The notes: a model not told the origin generated them from the sequence alone. 64,000 bases of DNA from Flavobacterium geliluteum (GCF_017948595.1 NZ_JAGFBV010000026.1:1-64000); one strand, 5' to 3'; shown: positions 43,803 through 52,745, counted from the stretch's first letter. Program-made: numbers and translations.

Positions 43803-45537
43803 GATTTTTAAACTTTTGTAATGCAATGATTATTTTAGTACCCACATTTTCTTCGCTTTCGATGTCTAATTTTCCACCATTTTTGCGAATCAGGCTTTTA
43901 CACAACTGCATTCCTAAGCCAGTTCCTATCGCCTCGTCATCTTTCTTTTTCGAAAGTAAAACGGTGTCTTTAAGCAATTCTTCTTTTGTTGAATCATTCA
44001 TTCCAGATCCCGTATCCTCTATCACCAAAAAGCAAAAATCCTCTGATGAAGGTCTCGTATAAATAGAGATCGTTCCGTTTTCTTTGGAGAATTTAATGGC
44101 ATTATCCAGCAGATTTCGAATCATTATTTTGAGAGAATCCATGTCTGCAAATACATAATCTGTCGCAGAAACATTATTTTTATAATGGAGATTTTTGTTT
44201 AGCATCAAGGGTTTATAATTGTACTCTACATGCTGTACAATAGAAGCCAAATGCAGCGATTCCTGATAAAAATAAGCTTGCTTGGTCTGTAACAAAGCCC
44301 AATTGAGCAAATTGTCCAATAAATTATAAGCGCCATTGGCTATGGTGCTGTTGTTATGAAGCAAAACATCTAGCTCTGTAAAATTTTTATTTTCCAGATT
44401 TTCCATCAGTTTGCCATTACTCGTCTTTAAAGCATTGACCGAAGACCTTAAATCATGACTTACTATCGAAAACAACTTATCCTTAGTTGCATTCAGTTGG
44501 TCTAACTCATTTTTCTGAGCCAAAATGATCTTACTACTTTTTATCTTCTGACGATAAAAATAAACGCCTGTACCAAACAATACGAACAGTAAAACCGAAG
44601 AAAGAATAAATCCGTTTCTCTCGGCTATTTTTGCTTTATTTTCAGCTGCAAGAACATCTACCTCCTTTTGCTTTTGTTTTATCGCAAACTTTTTTTCGAG
44701 ATCAGCAATGGCCCAAACTTTATTCTGATCGTTTAAAGAATCTTTCCATATTTCGTATTCTTTTCTGTAAGCCAATGCCAGCGACAAATTTTTTCTATTT
44801 TCTTCTACAACGGCCATATTCATAGCTGCCGTTTTTTTCAAATTAAATGAGTTGGCCTTTTTTGATAAAAAATATGCTTTTTGAAAATACGGAATTGCCT
44901 GTGCATCTTTATATTGTGTGTAATATAAATTAGCAATATCCATATAAGAACTTATAATCATTAAAGTATCTTTTTGAATTTCTTGTAATTTCACACTTTC
45001 GAATAAATACTTTTCTGCCTTATCGAATTTCTCAAGATGTAAATAACATAGGCCTATGTTATGTATAACAGTACTTTTTTTCATATCATGAGAAGCAATC
45101 TTAGATGCTTTTTCGACTTGTTGAAAATATTTTAATGCTTTTTTAAATTCTTTTTGGTCTAAAGCAATTTCACCTAATTTCATTTTAACCTTAAAAAGAA
45201 AGCGGAAACTTTGTGAAATTTTACCAAACTCTTTTTTAGATTCATCGAGTAGTTTTTTTTCCTGAAAACTAATTCCCCTAAAATAATGACAATAATCTAT
45301 GAGTTCAATATTTTTAGAGTTACTCATTTCTTTCATGGAGTAAACTAAAGTCGAATCCCAGTTACTTTCTCTGAAAAATGTTTGAGCTTTATCAAAATTA
45401 ACCCTCTCTTTAAATTGTAGGGATTTGGCTTTAACTTCTGTATCTATCAAGGAAACAACATGTTGTGACTCTTGTGAAAAGAGAGGTAAGGAAACAAAAA
45501 ATAATATTAAATAAGTAAACGATCTAATTTTAATCAT
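43795..45537 (-). CDS. TPR-containing sensor histidine kinase
   Basis: 580 residues. A signal peptide (YLILFFVSLPLFSQES) precedes a periplasmic TPR array (VIHNIGLCYLHLEKFDKAEK, IASYMDIANLYYTQYKDAQA, AMNMAVVEENRKNLSLALA), one membrane helix (FILSSVLLFVLFGTGVYFY), a coiled coil, HisKA with the histidine in SIVSHDLRSSVNAL, and a HATPase with GTGLGMQLCKSLIRKNGGKL. It phosphorylates the LytTR regulator encoded immediately downstream. The TPR domain probably senses a partner protein, not a small molecule; this is inference. Confidence 0.93.
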   Translation of the reverse strand: MIKIRSFTYLILFFVSLPLFSQESQHVVSLIDTEVKAKSLQFKERVNFDKAQTFFRESNWDSTLVYSMKEMSNSKNIELIDYCHYFRGISFQEKKLLDESKKEFGKISQSFRFLFKVKMKLGEIALDQKEFKKALKYFQQVEKASKIASHDMKKSTVIHNIGLCYLHLEKFDKAEKYLFESVKLQEIQKDTLMIISSYMDIANLYYTQYKDAQAIPYFQKAYFLSKKANSFNLKKTAAMNMAVVEENRKNLSLALAYRKEYEIWKDSLNDQNKVWAIADLEKKFAIKQKQKEVDVLAAENKAKIAERNGFILSSVLLFVLFGTGVYFYRQKIKSSKIILAQKNELDQLNATKDKLFSIVSHDLRSSVNALKTSNGKLMENLENKNFTELDVLLHNNSTIANGAYNLLDNLLNWALLQTKQAYFYQESLHLASIVQHVEYNYKPLMLNKNLHYKNNVSATDYVFADMDSLKIMIRNLLDNAIKFSKENGTISIYTRPSSEDFCFLVIEDTGSGMNDSTKEELLKDTVLLSKKKDDEAIGTGLGMQLCKSLIRKNGGKLDIESEENVGTKIIIALQKFKNHG

Positions 45538-45570
45538 TACACTATTATGCTTTATATTTAAAAGATGACA

Positions 45571-45616
45571 ATGACATAAAAGCGTACAAGACTTATTCCT
45601 GTCGCTTTTACGTCAT
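45571..45616 (-). other. Stable intergenic hairpin
   Basis: A 14-bp stem with one mismatch (45571-45584 with 45603-45616; core GACATAAAAGCG and CGCTTTTACGTC) lies between the orphan gene at 45642 and the kinase gene. There is no strong T-run, so it may be an attenuator or mRNA-stability element, not a terminator. Confidence 0.6.
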
Positions 45617-45641
45617 TTAAGTAAGAATCTTTATTTATTAA

Positions 45642-46112
45642 TTATCCGTGTTGAACGGTTGTTTCGGTACCTCTTGAGGTTATAGGATCAGCATCCCACA
45701 AAAAAGTCTGGATTGATTCTACATTTGAAAGTCCACCAGAAAAAATAGTTGCGTCTGCCTGAAAAGTTATTTCATAAATACCAAAATTCACTGATAATTC
45801 TTCTGGCATGTCGTACACAATAAAAAATTGCAATTGAGGAGCTCCTGCAATATCTATATATGAGTTTTGAAACACACTATAATAAAATGTTCCATTTTGA
45901 ATAGTCGTGTCATCAACATAAACAACAGCGGTTGCAGTAAGCGAATTATCTTTGGCATTATAGTATGCCTCCACATAAGGTGATAAAATATCTACAGACT
46001 TTGTCTGAGGAAATGTTACGCTCCCTAATTGAGGAGTACTTTCTCCTGAAACGATCACACTGCCTGGAGGTAAATTAATTTCAGTACACGATTTTTGGGT
46101 AGTTTTTTCCAT
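45642..46112 (-). CDS. Hypothetical protein next to a two-component system
   Basis: 156 residues, acidic and beta-rich, with no signal peptide, membrane helix or known motif. The start MEKTTQKSCTEINLPPG is followed by alternating hydrophobic stretches (TATAVVYVDDTTIQNGTFYY, LQFFIVYDMPEELSVNFGIY). I do not recognise a family. It is upstream of the TPR kinase on the same strand, 104 bp away with a hairpin between, and could be part of the same system or its target. Confidence 0.65.
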   Translation of the reverse strand: MEKTTQKSCTEINLPPGSVIVSGESTPQLGSVTFPQTKSVDILSPYVEAYYNAKDNSLTATAVVYVDDTTIQNGTFYYSVFQNSYIDIAGAPQLQFFIVYDMPEELSVNFGIYEITFQADATIFSGGLSNVESIQTFLWDADPITSRGTETTVQHG

Positions 46113-46327
46113 GGTATTTGTTATTAGGATTAAATTATTGATTACTTAAATTTTTAAGCAAAATCTTGCTTATTTGTTTTGGAAATACAAAAATTTTAAA
46201 TTTTCATAATTCAAATATAATAAAGATTTTCTTAATAAGTTTTAACCCTTTGTAATAACTATATTAATTAACAATTTTACACCTCAACATTTCATAAAAA
46301 TAGCCCTACACACTCTTGAAATTCTAA

Positions 46328-46357
46328 AAAAACCCATTCTAAACTGAATGGGTTTTT
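46328..46357. terminator. Bidirectional terminator
   Basis: AAAAACCCATTC pairs perfectly with GAATGGGTTTTT around six bases; ends the DUF4173/DUF4153 gene. Confidence 0.92.
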
Positions 46358-46361
46358 AAAA

Positions 46362-47750
46362 TTATTTTTTGTCTTTTACAAATTCGTAATAAAAAACTTT
46401 TGACAGCAAAGGATCTTTTTGTCTTCTGGCAATTTCCTCCTCTCGATATGACTCTATAAATTGCCCATCAAGAGAATGAAGCAGAAAATATTCGCGACGT
46501 GCATCATCATTAAAATTTAAATTACTCAAAAATTTTGGCTCAACTCCTTTATTTACAGAAATATTATAGGTCGTAATCAGGTTTCCCCAATTGATAAAAC
46601 TGCACAACAAAATTGTCGCGTAAAAATACCACAGCATTTGATTAAAAAGATAAGCGTTGGTTTTTTGCTTGGTGATTTTAAGAAAAGCATAAAACAACCC
46701 AATTATTGCTAAAATAAGGAAAGCATAAACCCCTAATCTTTTGTAAGTGAGTCCATAAAAAGAAATGTATTCTGAATTTTTGAAAATAGTACTTGTAATC
46801 AGAACTGCGTTTAAAAAAATCCAAATTTTTGAGAGACGTTTTAGTTTTTTGGCTTTTTCATCAAAATTAAATCCGCCTTTAAAATAAAACAACAAGACTC
46901 CGACAGCCATAACGATAGAAAAAATAACAGCATTTACTCTTTCGTGTGTATCAGCGCTTAAATTTGATGTTTGAATAACTTCAAAAAACTGTTCGTAAAT
47001 ATATGTCGCTATAAAAACCAAAAGCAAAGCATTGAGCAAAAACAAAGTAATTTCACCACTTTTTCTCTCAAAATCAATATCCAGAAACGAAAATGTATTT
47101 TGCCTTTGATTCTTACTTTCAGTACTAAAATCATTGTCTAACAGTACATTTTTTTCGTAACAAATTTCAGGGATCCAATAATTCCAGAAATTAAAAGAAA
47201 TATAAAATCCGAGGACCGCAATAATGATCAGCTGCCAAACGTCTATGTCTAAATAATAATCGGTAAATAACGATGAAAAATGCGCACTTCCGAAAGAGTA
47301 AACGATAAGAAACAGCCCTAAAAATACTAAAGGAATAATAAAATAGGCAATGATTTTTTTGGCTAAGTTGTTGTGAATTTTACGCTCCGGAAGCCACTGG
47401 CTGAACATGAGGATGCGACCTAAAGAAGCAAATGCATTTACTATTATAAGCGGAAAAACCTGTACCACTTTAAGGTTGTTTTCCTGCGTTTTAAATTGCA
47501 AAAAAAGAACCGACAAGGCCAAAGCTAGAAAAGAAACAAAATCGCCGTACCAGGCAAACGCAAAACACGACAAAACCGATGTCAGCACCAAAACCAAATG
47601 TGTGCGACTGGTAAATTGCTCCTGAAAGTGATAGCAAATTAGGGCTGTAAGAGCCATTCCGAATAGGGCGAGATTTACGCCTAATCCCTGATTGTAAAAA
47701 AGCAGTGTAAAAATCAAACTGCTGACTAAAATAAAATGATGTTTTTTCAT
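46362..47750 (-). CDS. DUF4173/DUF4153-like polytopic membrane protein
   Basis: 462 residues, with about 10-11 hydrophobic helices and a polar C-terminal tail (EEEIARRQKDPLLSKVFYYE). ISFNFWNYWIPEICYEKNV, an aromatic-rich loop, and INWGNLITTYNISVNKG near the C-terminus match the DUF4153/DUF4173 group of large membrane proteins of unknown function. It is last in a three-gene cluster with a winged-helix regulator. An ACTTTG-N5-CAAAGT palindrome sits 19 bp before the start. Confidence 0.78.
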   Translation of the reverse strand: MKKHHFILVSSLIFTLLFYNQGLGVNLALFGMALTALICYHFQEQFTSRTHLVLVLTSVLSCFAFAWYGDFVSFLALALSVLFLQFKTQENNLKVVQVFPLIIVNAFASLGRILMFSQWLPERKIHNNLAKKIIAYFIIPLVFLGLFLIVYSFGSAHFSSLFTDYYLDIDVWQLIIIAVLGFYISFNFWNYWIPEICYEKNVLLDNDFSTESKNQRQNTFSFLDIDFERKSGEITLFLLNALLLVFIATYIYEQFFEVIQTSNLSADTHERVNAVIFSIVMAVGVLLFYFKGGFNFDEKAKKLKRLSKIWIFLNAVLITSTIFKNSEYISFYGLTYKRLGVYAFLILAIIGLFYAFLKITKQKTNAYLFNQMLWYFYATILLCSFINWGNLITTYNISVNKGVEPKFLSNLNFNDDARREYFLLHSLDGQFIESYREEEIARRQKDPLLSKVFYYEFVKDKK

Positions 47751-47768
47751 GTTGATTAATTTAAAAGT

Positions 47769-47785
47769 ACTTTGTAATTCAAAGT
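47769..47785 (-). promoter_or_regulatory. ACTTTG-N5-CAAAGT palindrome 1
   Basis: A 17-bp perfect inverted repeat with spacer TAATT, 19 bp upstream of the DUF4173-type gene. It matches the one at 48729-48745. A candidate operator for the winged-helix regulator at 47802. Confidence 0.75.
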
Positions 47786-47801
47786 TTTTGGATAAAAAAT
47801 T

Positions 47802-48098
47802 TTATTTATTGGATTTCATTAATTTTTCAAGACTATTTAAATGTTCGTTAAAGGCCGCACGTCCTCTATTAGTGACCCTATAAGAAGTTTTGGGTTTTTT
47901 ACCCACAAATTCTTTCTTTACTTCTATGTATTCAGATTTCTCTAAAGCTGAGGAATGACTTGCCAAATTGCCGTCTGTGATGTTCAAAAGCGTTTTCATT
48001 TCTGTAAAATCTATCCAATCATTGACCATCAGGATAGACATGATGCCTAATCTGACGCGACTTTCAAAATCTTTATTTAATTTATCAATAATTCCCAT
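47802..48098 (-). CDS. Small winged-helix transcriptional regulator
   Basis: 98 residues, a MarR/ArsR-like winged helix-turn-helix: IMSILMVNDWIDFTEMKTLL, DGNLASHSSALEKSEYIEVK (recognition helix) and a wing GKKPKTSYRVTNRGRAAF. It is the middle gene of a cluster, 6 bp from an upstream membrane protein gene. Two identical palindromes flanking the cluster's transcription units are the likely binding sites. Its signal is unknown. Confidence 0.9.
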   Translation of the reverse strand: MGIIDKLNKDFESRVRLGIMSILMVNDWIDFTEMKTLLNITDGNLASHSSALEKSEYIEVKKEFVGKKPKTSYRVTNRGRAAFNEHLNSLEKLMKSNK

Positions 48099-48104
48099 TG
48101 AGGT

Positions 48105-48719
48105 TTATTTATATTTTTTGAACATCACCAGTCCATATAAAATGTGTAGAACGCCAAATCCCAATATCCAGAAGACCAAGCCGTATCCTAAATAGAAAAG
48201 AGAAACACAACCTAAAAGAAGTTCGCTAAAGCCTAAATATTTCACGTCTGAAAATGTGTATTTTTCTGCATTGATCAATGCCAAACCATAAAAAATTAAA
48301 GTAGCAGGAGCCACCAACACATAAATTTGATGGTATAAAAGTGACAGACAAAAAACACCTCCGACAACGAGAGGAATGGCAAGATTGAAAAGCATTTTTT
48401 TTGTGGCGGTTGTCCAGATAGGCAAATTGTATTTTTTGCTTTTTCTGATGGTAAAAAAAATACCGAACGCAAATGCAAATACTAGCACGATAAAAGCGAT
48501 CCAAAATAACTCTGAAACCAAATTGCCCGAATACAATCTATGCTCGTCATGAAGATAATCGAGCCCGTTTAACTCTAACAGTTGGTACACATACAACCCG
48601 CCAATCAAGGCAGACAATCCTGCAAAAACTCCTGAGAGTCCGCTTAGGGATATAAATCTTGAAGAACGCTCCATCATTGAGCGAATATGTGATAAGTCTT
48701 CCTGGTGCTTTTGATTCAT
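48105..48719 (-). CDS. Multi-pass membrane protein of unknown function
   Basis: 204 residues. A polar N-terminus with a short helix (HIRSMMERSSRFISLSGLSG) precedes five or six membrane helices, including LVSELFWIAFIVLVFAFAFG and LLGCVSLFYLGYGLVFWILG. No known family recognised. It heads the three-gene cluster, under a promoter whose -7 box overlaps an ACTTTG-N5-CAAAGT palindrome. Genes like this paired with a small wHTH regulator are common in Flavobacteria. Confidence 0.75.
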   Translation of the reverse strand: MNQKHQEDLSHIRSMMERSSRFISLSGLSGVFAGLSALIGGLYVYQLLELNGLDYLHDEHRLYSGNLVSELFWIAFIVLVFAFAFGIFFTIRKSKKYNLPIWTTATKKMLFNLAIPLVVGGVFCLSLLYHQIYVLVAPATLIFYGLALINAEKYTFSDVKYLGFSELLLGCVSLFYLGYGLVFWILGFGVLHILYGLVMFKKYK

Positions 48720-48728
48720 AATTAAAGT

Positions 48729-48769
48729 ACTTTGTATTGCAAAGTTATGTTTTATTTTGAATTGAGCAA
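48729..48769 (-). promoter_or_regulatory. Promoter with overlapping palindrome 2
   Basis: On the minus strand TTG (plus CAA at 48767-48769), 19 bp, TAACTTTG (48740-48747): a full promoter. The palindrome ACTTTG-N5-CAAAGT (48729-48745) overlaps the -7 box and the start site, so a bound regulator would block initiation. Confidence 0.8.
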
Positions 48770-48859
48770 CAAAAAATAGCTTTTTATTTACTGTTGTAAA
48801 AACAACTCTTTAACACTTAAAAATCTCACCAAAACCAGTGCCACTATTACCGAGAAAAT

Positions 48860-48972
48860 GCGTGAGGGATAGGAGCTAACTGCCAAAGCAGTGCGGATAG
48901 CCCGACCGTATTTGCAAAAGGCGCGCAATATGCGGTTGTTACGATGCGCCTTTTGTAAATACGGTCACGCCC
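48860..48972 (+). repeat. Structured intergenic repeat, three-way-junction-like
   Basis: GCGTG (48860-48864) and CACGC (48966-48970) close the element. Inside come GGGATAGGAGC, a small hairpin (ACTGC/GCAGT), GCGGATAGCCCG and a 20-bp hairpin with one mismatch (48905-48924 with 48946-48965). Cores shared with 3807-3897. The layout suggests a folded RNA or a processed mobile repeat. Confidence 0.8.
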
Positions 48973-48990
48973 AATATATAGAACAAAAAA

Positions 48991-49012
48991 AGCCTATTCT
49001 AATAAACAGACT
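48991..49012 (-). terminator. Terminator of the corA-type gene
   Basis: On the minus strand AGTCT(GTT)...(AAT)AGGCT, with wobble pairs, precedes a run of seven T. Confidence 0.55.
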
Positions 49013-49049
49013 TTTACACTAATTTGTATATTTTTTTTCTAAAATTGTA

Positions 49050-49976
49050 TCAGAACCATCTTCGTCTTTTAAACAAAAATACGCCAAAAGCAGATAGCAC
49101 AACTGAAACAAAAAGCAGGATCCAGATTCCGTATTTACTTTCTTCGAGGCCGTTTGGCACGTTCATCCCATACAAACTGGCGATTAAGGTGGGAATCATT
49201 AAGATGATTGAAATGGAGGTCATTTGCTTCATGATATTATTCATGTTGTTCGAAATTACCGAAGCATAAGCATCCATCATTCCGGTCAAAATATTGCTGT
49301 AAATGTTTGCGGTATCTTGCGCCTGACTCAATTCGATTTCAACATCTTCCAGCAAATCGAGGTCGTAATTGGCTTTTTGTGCTTTTAAGTTTTTTATTCG
49401 ATGAAATAAAACATCATTCCCTTTTAAGGAAGTGATAAAAAATACGAGACATTTCTCGATTTGCAACAAAGCCTGTAATTCTTCGTTTTTGATTGATTTT
49501 TCTAAATTATCTTCTGCGAGCTTTATTTTCTGATTGATTTGTTTGAGGTATTTTAAATACCAGACACTTGAAGACAACAATAATCGGAGCACCAAATCGT
49601 GGTTATCTCTGATTTCGATATTTTTTCGTTGAGAATACAGTACAAAGTCGGCAATAATTTCTGTTTTGTAAAAGCTGATCGTAACGCAAATATCTTCTCT
49701 AAAAATCAAACCCATCGGGACGGTCTGAAAAGGGAGCTTCACATCGTCGCTTTTTATGGGCACACGCATGATGATGAGTGTCCAGCCGTCTTCGATCTCG
49801 ATACGAGGTCTTTCATCAACATCTTCTATATCATTGTAAAATGCTTCGGGAATTTGAAGTTCTTCCAACAAATATTTTCGTTCTGCTGCGGTTGGATTTT
49901 CAATATTTATCCAGCAATTTGAAGTCCATTCTGGAATTGCGATTACTCCGTTGTTGTTTTTGTAAAAGGCTTTCAT
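49050..49976 (-). CDS. corA: CorA-family divalent-cation transporter
   Basis: 308 residues. A cytosolic N-terminal domain (about 1-240, mostly helical, with a long stalk helix) leads to the signature YGMNVPNG between two C-terminal membrane helices (SISIILMIPTLIASLYGMN and YGIWILLFVSVVLSAFGVF), ending in a basic RRRWF tail. It takes up magnesium (possibly cobalt or nickel) as a pentamer. Single gene. Confidence 0.95.
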   Translation of the reverse strand: MKAFYKNNNGVIAIPEWTSNCWINIENPTAAERKYLLEELQIPEAFYNDIEDVDERPRIEIEDGWTLIIMRVPIKSDDVKLPFQTVPMGLIFREDICVTISFYKTEIIADFVLYSQRKNIEIRDNHDLVLRLLLSSSVWYLKYLKQINQKIKLAEDNLEKSIKNEELQALLQIEKCLVFFITSLKGNDVLFHRIKNLKAQKANYDLDLLEDVEIELSQAQDTANIYSNILTGMMDAYASVISNNMNNIMKQMTSISIILMIPTLIASLYGMNVPNGLEESKYGIWILLFVSVVLSAFGVFLFKRRRWF

Positions 49977-50152
49977 TTCAAAATTATAAGTTTTTATAAC
50001 AGCATTTTGAAAGATTCAAAAAGCTATTTTCAGTTTAATACTAACGAATAATAATCGTCCATTGGAGAAGTTTTTTTTAAGTGCTGCAAAAGTATCTTTT
50101 ATTTTTTTAAACCTAAAACTTTAAAATACTAATTATTTATTAAAAACAACAA

Positions 50153-50176
50153 AGCCTACTCTGATTAGAATAGGCT
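50153..50176 (-). terminator. Terminator after folD
   Basis: AGCCTA/TAGGCT with inner TCT/AGA pairing; on the minus strand it is followed by TTTGTTGTTTTTA. Confidence 0.7.
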
Positions 50177-50201
50177 CTCTTTATCGTAATCTTAACAAAA
50201 A

Positions 50202-51086
50202 TTATTTTTTTGCGCTTCTCATTTTACGTGCCAGAAGCGTATTTTTAAGCAACATTGCAATTGTCATTGGTCCTACTCCACCGGGAACTGGCGTAATAAA
50301 AGATGACTTTTTGCTTACTTCATCAAAATCGACATCCCCTTTTATAACATAACCTTTTGGGTTTGATGCATCGTCAACTCTTGTAATTCCAACATCTACG
50401 ATTACAACTCCGTCTTTCACCATATCTCCTTTTAAAAATTCAGGAACTCCTAAAGCTGTAATAATAATATCTGCATTTTTAGTAAATTCGGCTAAGTTTT
50501 TTGTACGGCTGTGCGTTAGGGTAACAGTTGAATCTCCCGGATTTCCTTTACGGCTCATCAGGATACTCATTGGACGACCTACAATATGACTTCTACCAAT
50601 AACAACAGTATGCTTTCCGGCAGTTTCTACGTTGTAACGCTCTAATAATTGCATGATTCCGAATGGTGTAGCTGGAATAAATGTTTCCATGTCTAGCGCC
50701 ATTTTACCGAAGTTGGTCGGATGAAAACCATCGACATCTTTATCAGGATCAATTGCCATTAAAATTTTTTGCTCGTCGATATGTTTTGGCAACGGCAACT
50801 GTACAATAAAACCGTCCAGGTTATCATCTTCGTTTAGCTCTTTTATTTTATCAAGCAACTCAGCTTCAGTAATAGTTTCGGGTAAAGCAATCAAAGTTGA
50901 ATCGAAACCAATTTGCTGGCAAGATTTTACTTTACTTCCTACGTAAGTTAAACTTGCTCCGTTGTTTCCCACGATTACTGCGGCCAAATGAGGCACTTTG
51001 CCTCCCGCATCTTTTATCGATTGAACTTCGGCTGCTATTTCGTTTTTAATGTCCTCTGATGTTTTTTTACCGTCTAGTAGTTGCAT
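50202..51086 (-). CDS. folD: Bifunctional methylenetetrahydrofolate dehydrogenase/cyclohydrolase
   Basis: 294 residues. The catalytic lysine region [47 protein letters not shown]-binding [10 protein letters not shown], and the final [19 protein letters not shown] are all intact. It interconverts 5,10-methylene- and 10-formyl-tetrahydrofolate for one-carbon metabolism. It lies 140 bp downstream of ffh with a repeat element between. Confidence 0.97.
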   Translation of the reverse strand: MQLLDGKKTSEDIKNEIAAEVQSIKDAGGKVPHLAAVIVGNNGASLTYVGSKVKSCQQIGFDSTLIALPETITEAELLDKIKELNEDDNLDGFIVQLPLPKHIDEQKILMAIDPDKDVDGFHPTNFGKMALDMETFIPATPFGIMQLLERYNVETAGKHTVVIGRSHIVGRPMSILMSRKGNPGDSTVTLTHSRTKNLAEFTKNADIIITALGVPEFLKGDMVKDGVVIVDVGITRVDDASNPKGYVIKGDVDFDEVSKKSSFITPVPGGVGPMTIAMLLKNTLLARKMRSAKK

Positions 51087-51093
51087 TGTTTAA

Positions 51094-51220
51094 AAAAGTT
51101 TCAAGTTTAAAATTTTTAGTTTCAAGTTTCAAGTTTTGAAAAATGGAACTGATATGTTGTTATATTAAAAAAGTTTCAAATTTCAGGCTCAAAACTTGAA
51201 CCATGAAACTTGAAACTTTT
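51094..51220. repeat. Nested GTTTCAAG inverted repeats between folD and ffh
   Basis: An outer perfect 15-bp stem, AAAAGTTTCAAGTTT (51094-51108) with AAACTTGAAACTTTT (51206-51220), and a nested 12-bp stem, TTCAAGTTTTGA (51128-51139) with TCAAAACTTGAA (51189-51200). Same family as 7681-7780 and 39091-39130. Confidence 0.8.
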
Positions 51221-51226
51221 ATTATT

Positions 51227-52579
51227 TTATCTCGGCATTCCGCCTGGCATTCCTTTCATGCCTCCCATCATTTTCATCAGGTTTTTTCCGCCCGGGCCCT
51301 GCATCATTTTCATCATCTTGCTCATTTGCTCAAACTGCTTCATCAGCTGGTTTACTTGCTCAATTTTGGTTCCCGAACCTTTGGCGATTCTGGCTTTCCT
51401 TTTTACATCGATTATGGCAGGTTTACTTCTTTCGACTGGTGTCATCGAGTGTATGATGGCTTCGATATGCTTAAAAGCATCATCTTCTATTTCTACATCT
51501 TTCATGGCTTTTGAAGCACCCGGAATCATTCCGACCAAGTCTTTCATATTACCCATTTTCTTCACTTGTTGAATCTGAGTAAGGAAATCATCAAAACCAA
51601 ATTCGTTTTTAGCGATTTTCTTTTGCAGTTTTCTGGCTTCCTCTTCATCAAACTGCTCCTGCGCTCTCTCTACAAGCGACACAACGTCACCCATCCCTAA
51701 GATACGCTCGGCCATACGATCTGGATAGAAAACATCAATTGCTTCCATCTTTTCGCCTGTACCAACAAATTTGATTGGTTTGTTTACAACCGATTTAATC
51801 GAAATTGCAGCTCCACCACGAGTATCACCATCTAATTTGGTTAAGATAACTCCATCAAAATTCAGGATATCATTGAATGCTTTTGCAGTATTTACAGCAT
51901 CTTGCCCAGTCATTGCATCTACAACAAACAAGGTTTCCTGTGGCTGAATGGCTTTGTGAACACGAGCAATCTCGTCCATCATTTCTTTGTCTACTGCCAA
52001 ACGACCGGCGGTATCGACAATCACAACATTGAAGCCGTTTGCTTTGGCGTGTTTGATTGCGTTTTGTGCAATTTCAACAGGATTTTTATTCTCTGGCTCT
52101 GAGTAGACCTCAACTCCTATTTGATCTCCCACTACATGCAACTGATTAATCGCCGCAGGACGGTAGATATCACACGCTACCAAAAGTGGTTTTTTATTTT
52201 TCTTTGTTTTTAAAAAATTGGCTAGTTTTCCTGAGAAAGTCGTTTTACCAGAACCTTGCAATCCCGACATTAAAATAACCGAAGGATTTCCAGAAAGATT
52301 AATCCCTGCGACATCGCCTCCCATCAACTCTGTCAACTCGTCTTTTACTAACTTTACCAACAATTGTCCTGGCTGAAGCGTCGTTAAAACGTCTTGACCA
52401 ATTGCTTTTTCTTTTACTTTGGTGGTAAAATCTTTTGCAATTTTAAAGTTAACATCGGCATCTAATAAGGCACGACGCACTTCTTTTAAGGTATCGGCAA
52501 CGTTTACTTCTGTAATTTTCCCGTGTCCTTTTAATATATGGAACGCTTTATCTAATTTATCACTTAAATTATCAAACAT
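51227..52579 (-). CDS. ffh: Signal recognition particle protein Ffh
   Basis: 450 residues from the ATG at 52579 (the longer frame would start inside the -7 box at 52602-52609). The NG domain has GLQGSGKTTFSGKLANFL, VIVDTAGRLAVDKEM, and TKLDGDTRGGAAISIK. The C-terminal M domain is methionine-rich and ends GGMKGMPGGMPR. It binds signal sequences on the ribosome and 4.5S RNA. The SRP RNA gene is not in the window as far as I can see. Confidence 0.97.
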   Translation of the reverse strand: MFDNLSDKLDKAFHILKGHGKITEVNVADTLKEVRRALLDADVNFKIAKDFTTKVKEKAIGQDVLTTLQPGQLLVKLVKDELTELMGGDVAGINLSGNPSVILMSGLQGSGKTTFSGKLANFLKTKKNKKPLLVACDIYRPAAINQLHVVGDQIGVEVYSEPENKNPVEIAQNAIKHAKANGFNVVIVDTAGRLAVDKEMMDEIARVHKAIQPQETLFVVDAMTGQDAVNTAKAFNDILNFDGVILTKLDGDTRGGAAISIKSVVNKPIKFVGTGEKMEAIDVFYPDRMAERILGMGDVVSLVERAQEQFDEEEARKLQKKIAKNEFGFDDFLTQIQQVKKMGNMKDLVGMIPGASKAMKDVEIEDDAFKHIEAIIHSMTPVERSKPAIIDVKRKARIAKGSGTKIEQVNQLMKQFEQMSKMMKMMQGPGGKNLMKMMGGMKGMPGGMPR

Positions 52580-52601
52580 AGTATTGTTTTTTTTGAAGTT
52601 G

Positions 52602-52631
52602 CAAATATAGAACAAAGTTAGAAAGTTTCAA
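52602..52631 (-). promoter_or_regulatory. ffh promoter
   Basis: Minus strand TTG (CAA at 52629-52631), 19 bp, TATATTTG (52602-52609), 22 bp before the ATG. Confidence 0.8.
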
Positions 52632-52711
52632 AGATTCAGAGGCGCAAAGGTTTAAAGTTTAAAGCTGTTTTATTTCATTCGGAAAAACCAATACTGGAAT
52701 GTCTTAGAAAT

Positions 52712-52745
52712 AAAAAAAGAGGTCAGATAAATCCAACCCCTTTTC
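52712..52745 (-). terminator. Terminator after the HmuY gene
   Basis: On the minus strand AAGGGGTT and GACCTCTT form an 8-bp stem with two wobbles, then a T-run. Confidence 0.65.

Noticed and set aside
49999..50201. Possible magnesium riboswitch or leader near corA
   Set aside because: The region is downstream of folD and upstream of corA on the minus strand; no recognisable conserved leader fold was found by eye.
52580..52615. Upstream extension of ffh
   Set aside because: The longer frame would begin in the TATATTTG box; MFDNLSDKL is the usual Ffh start.
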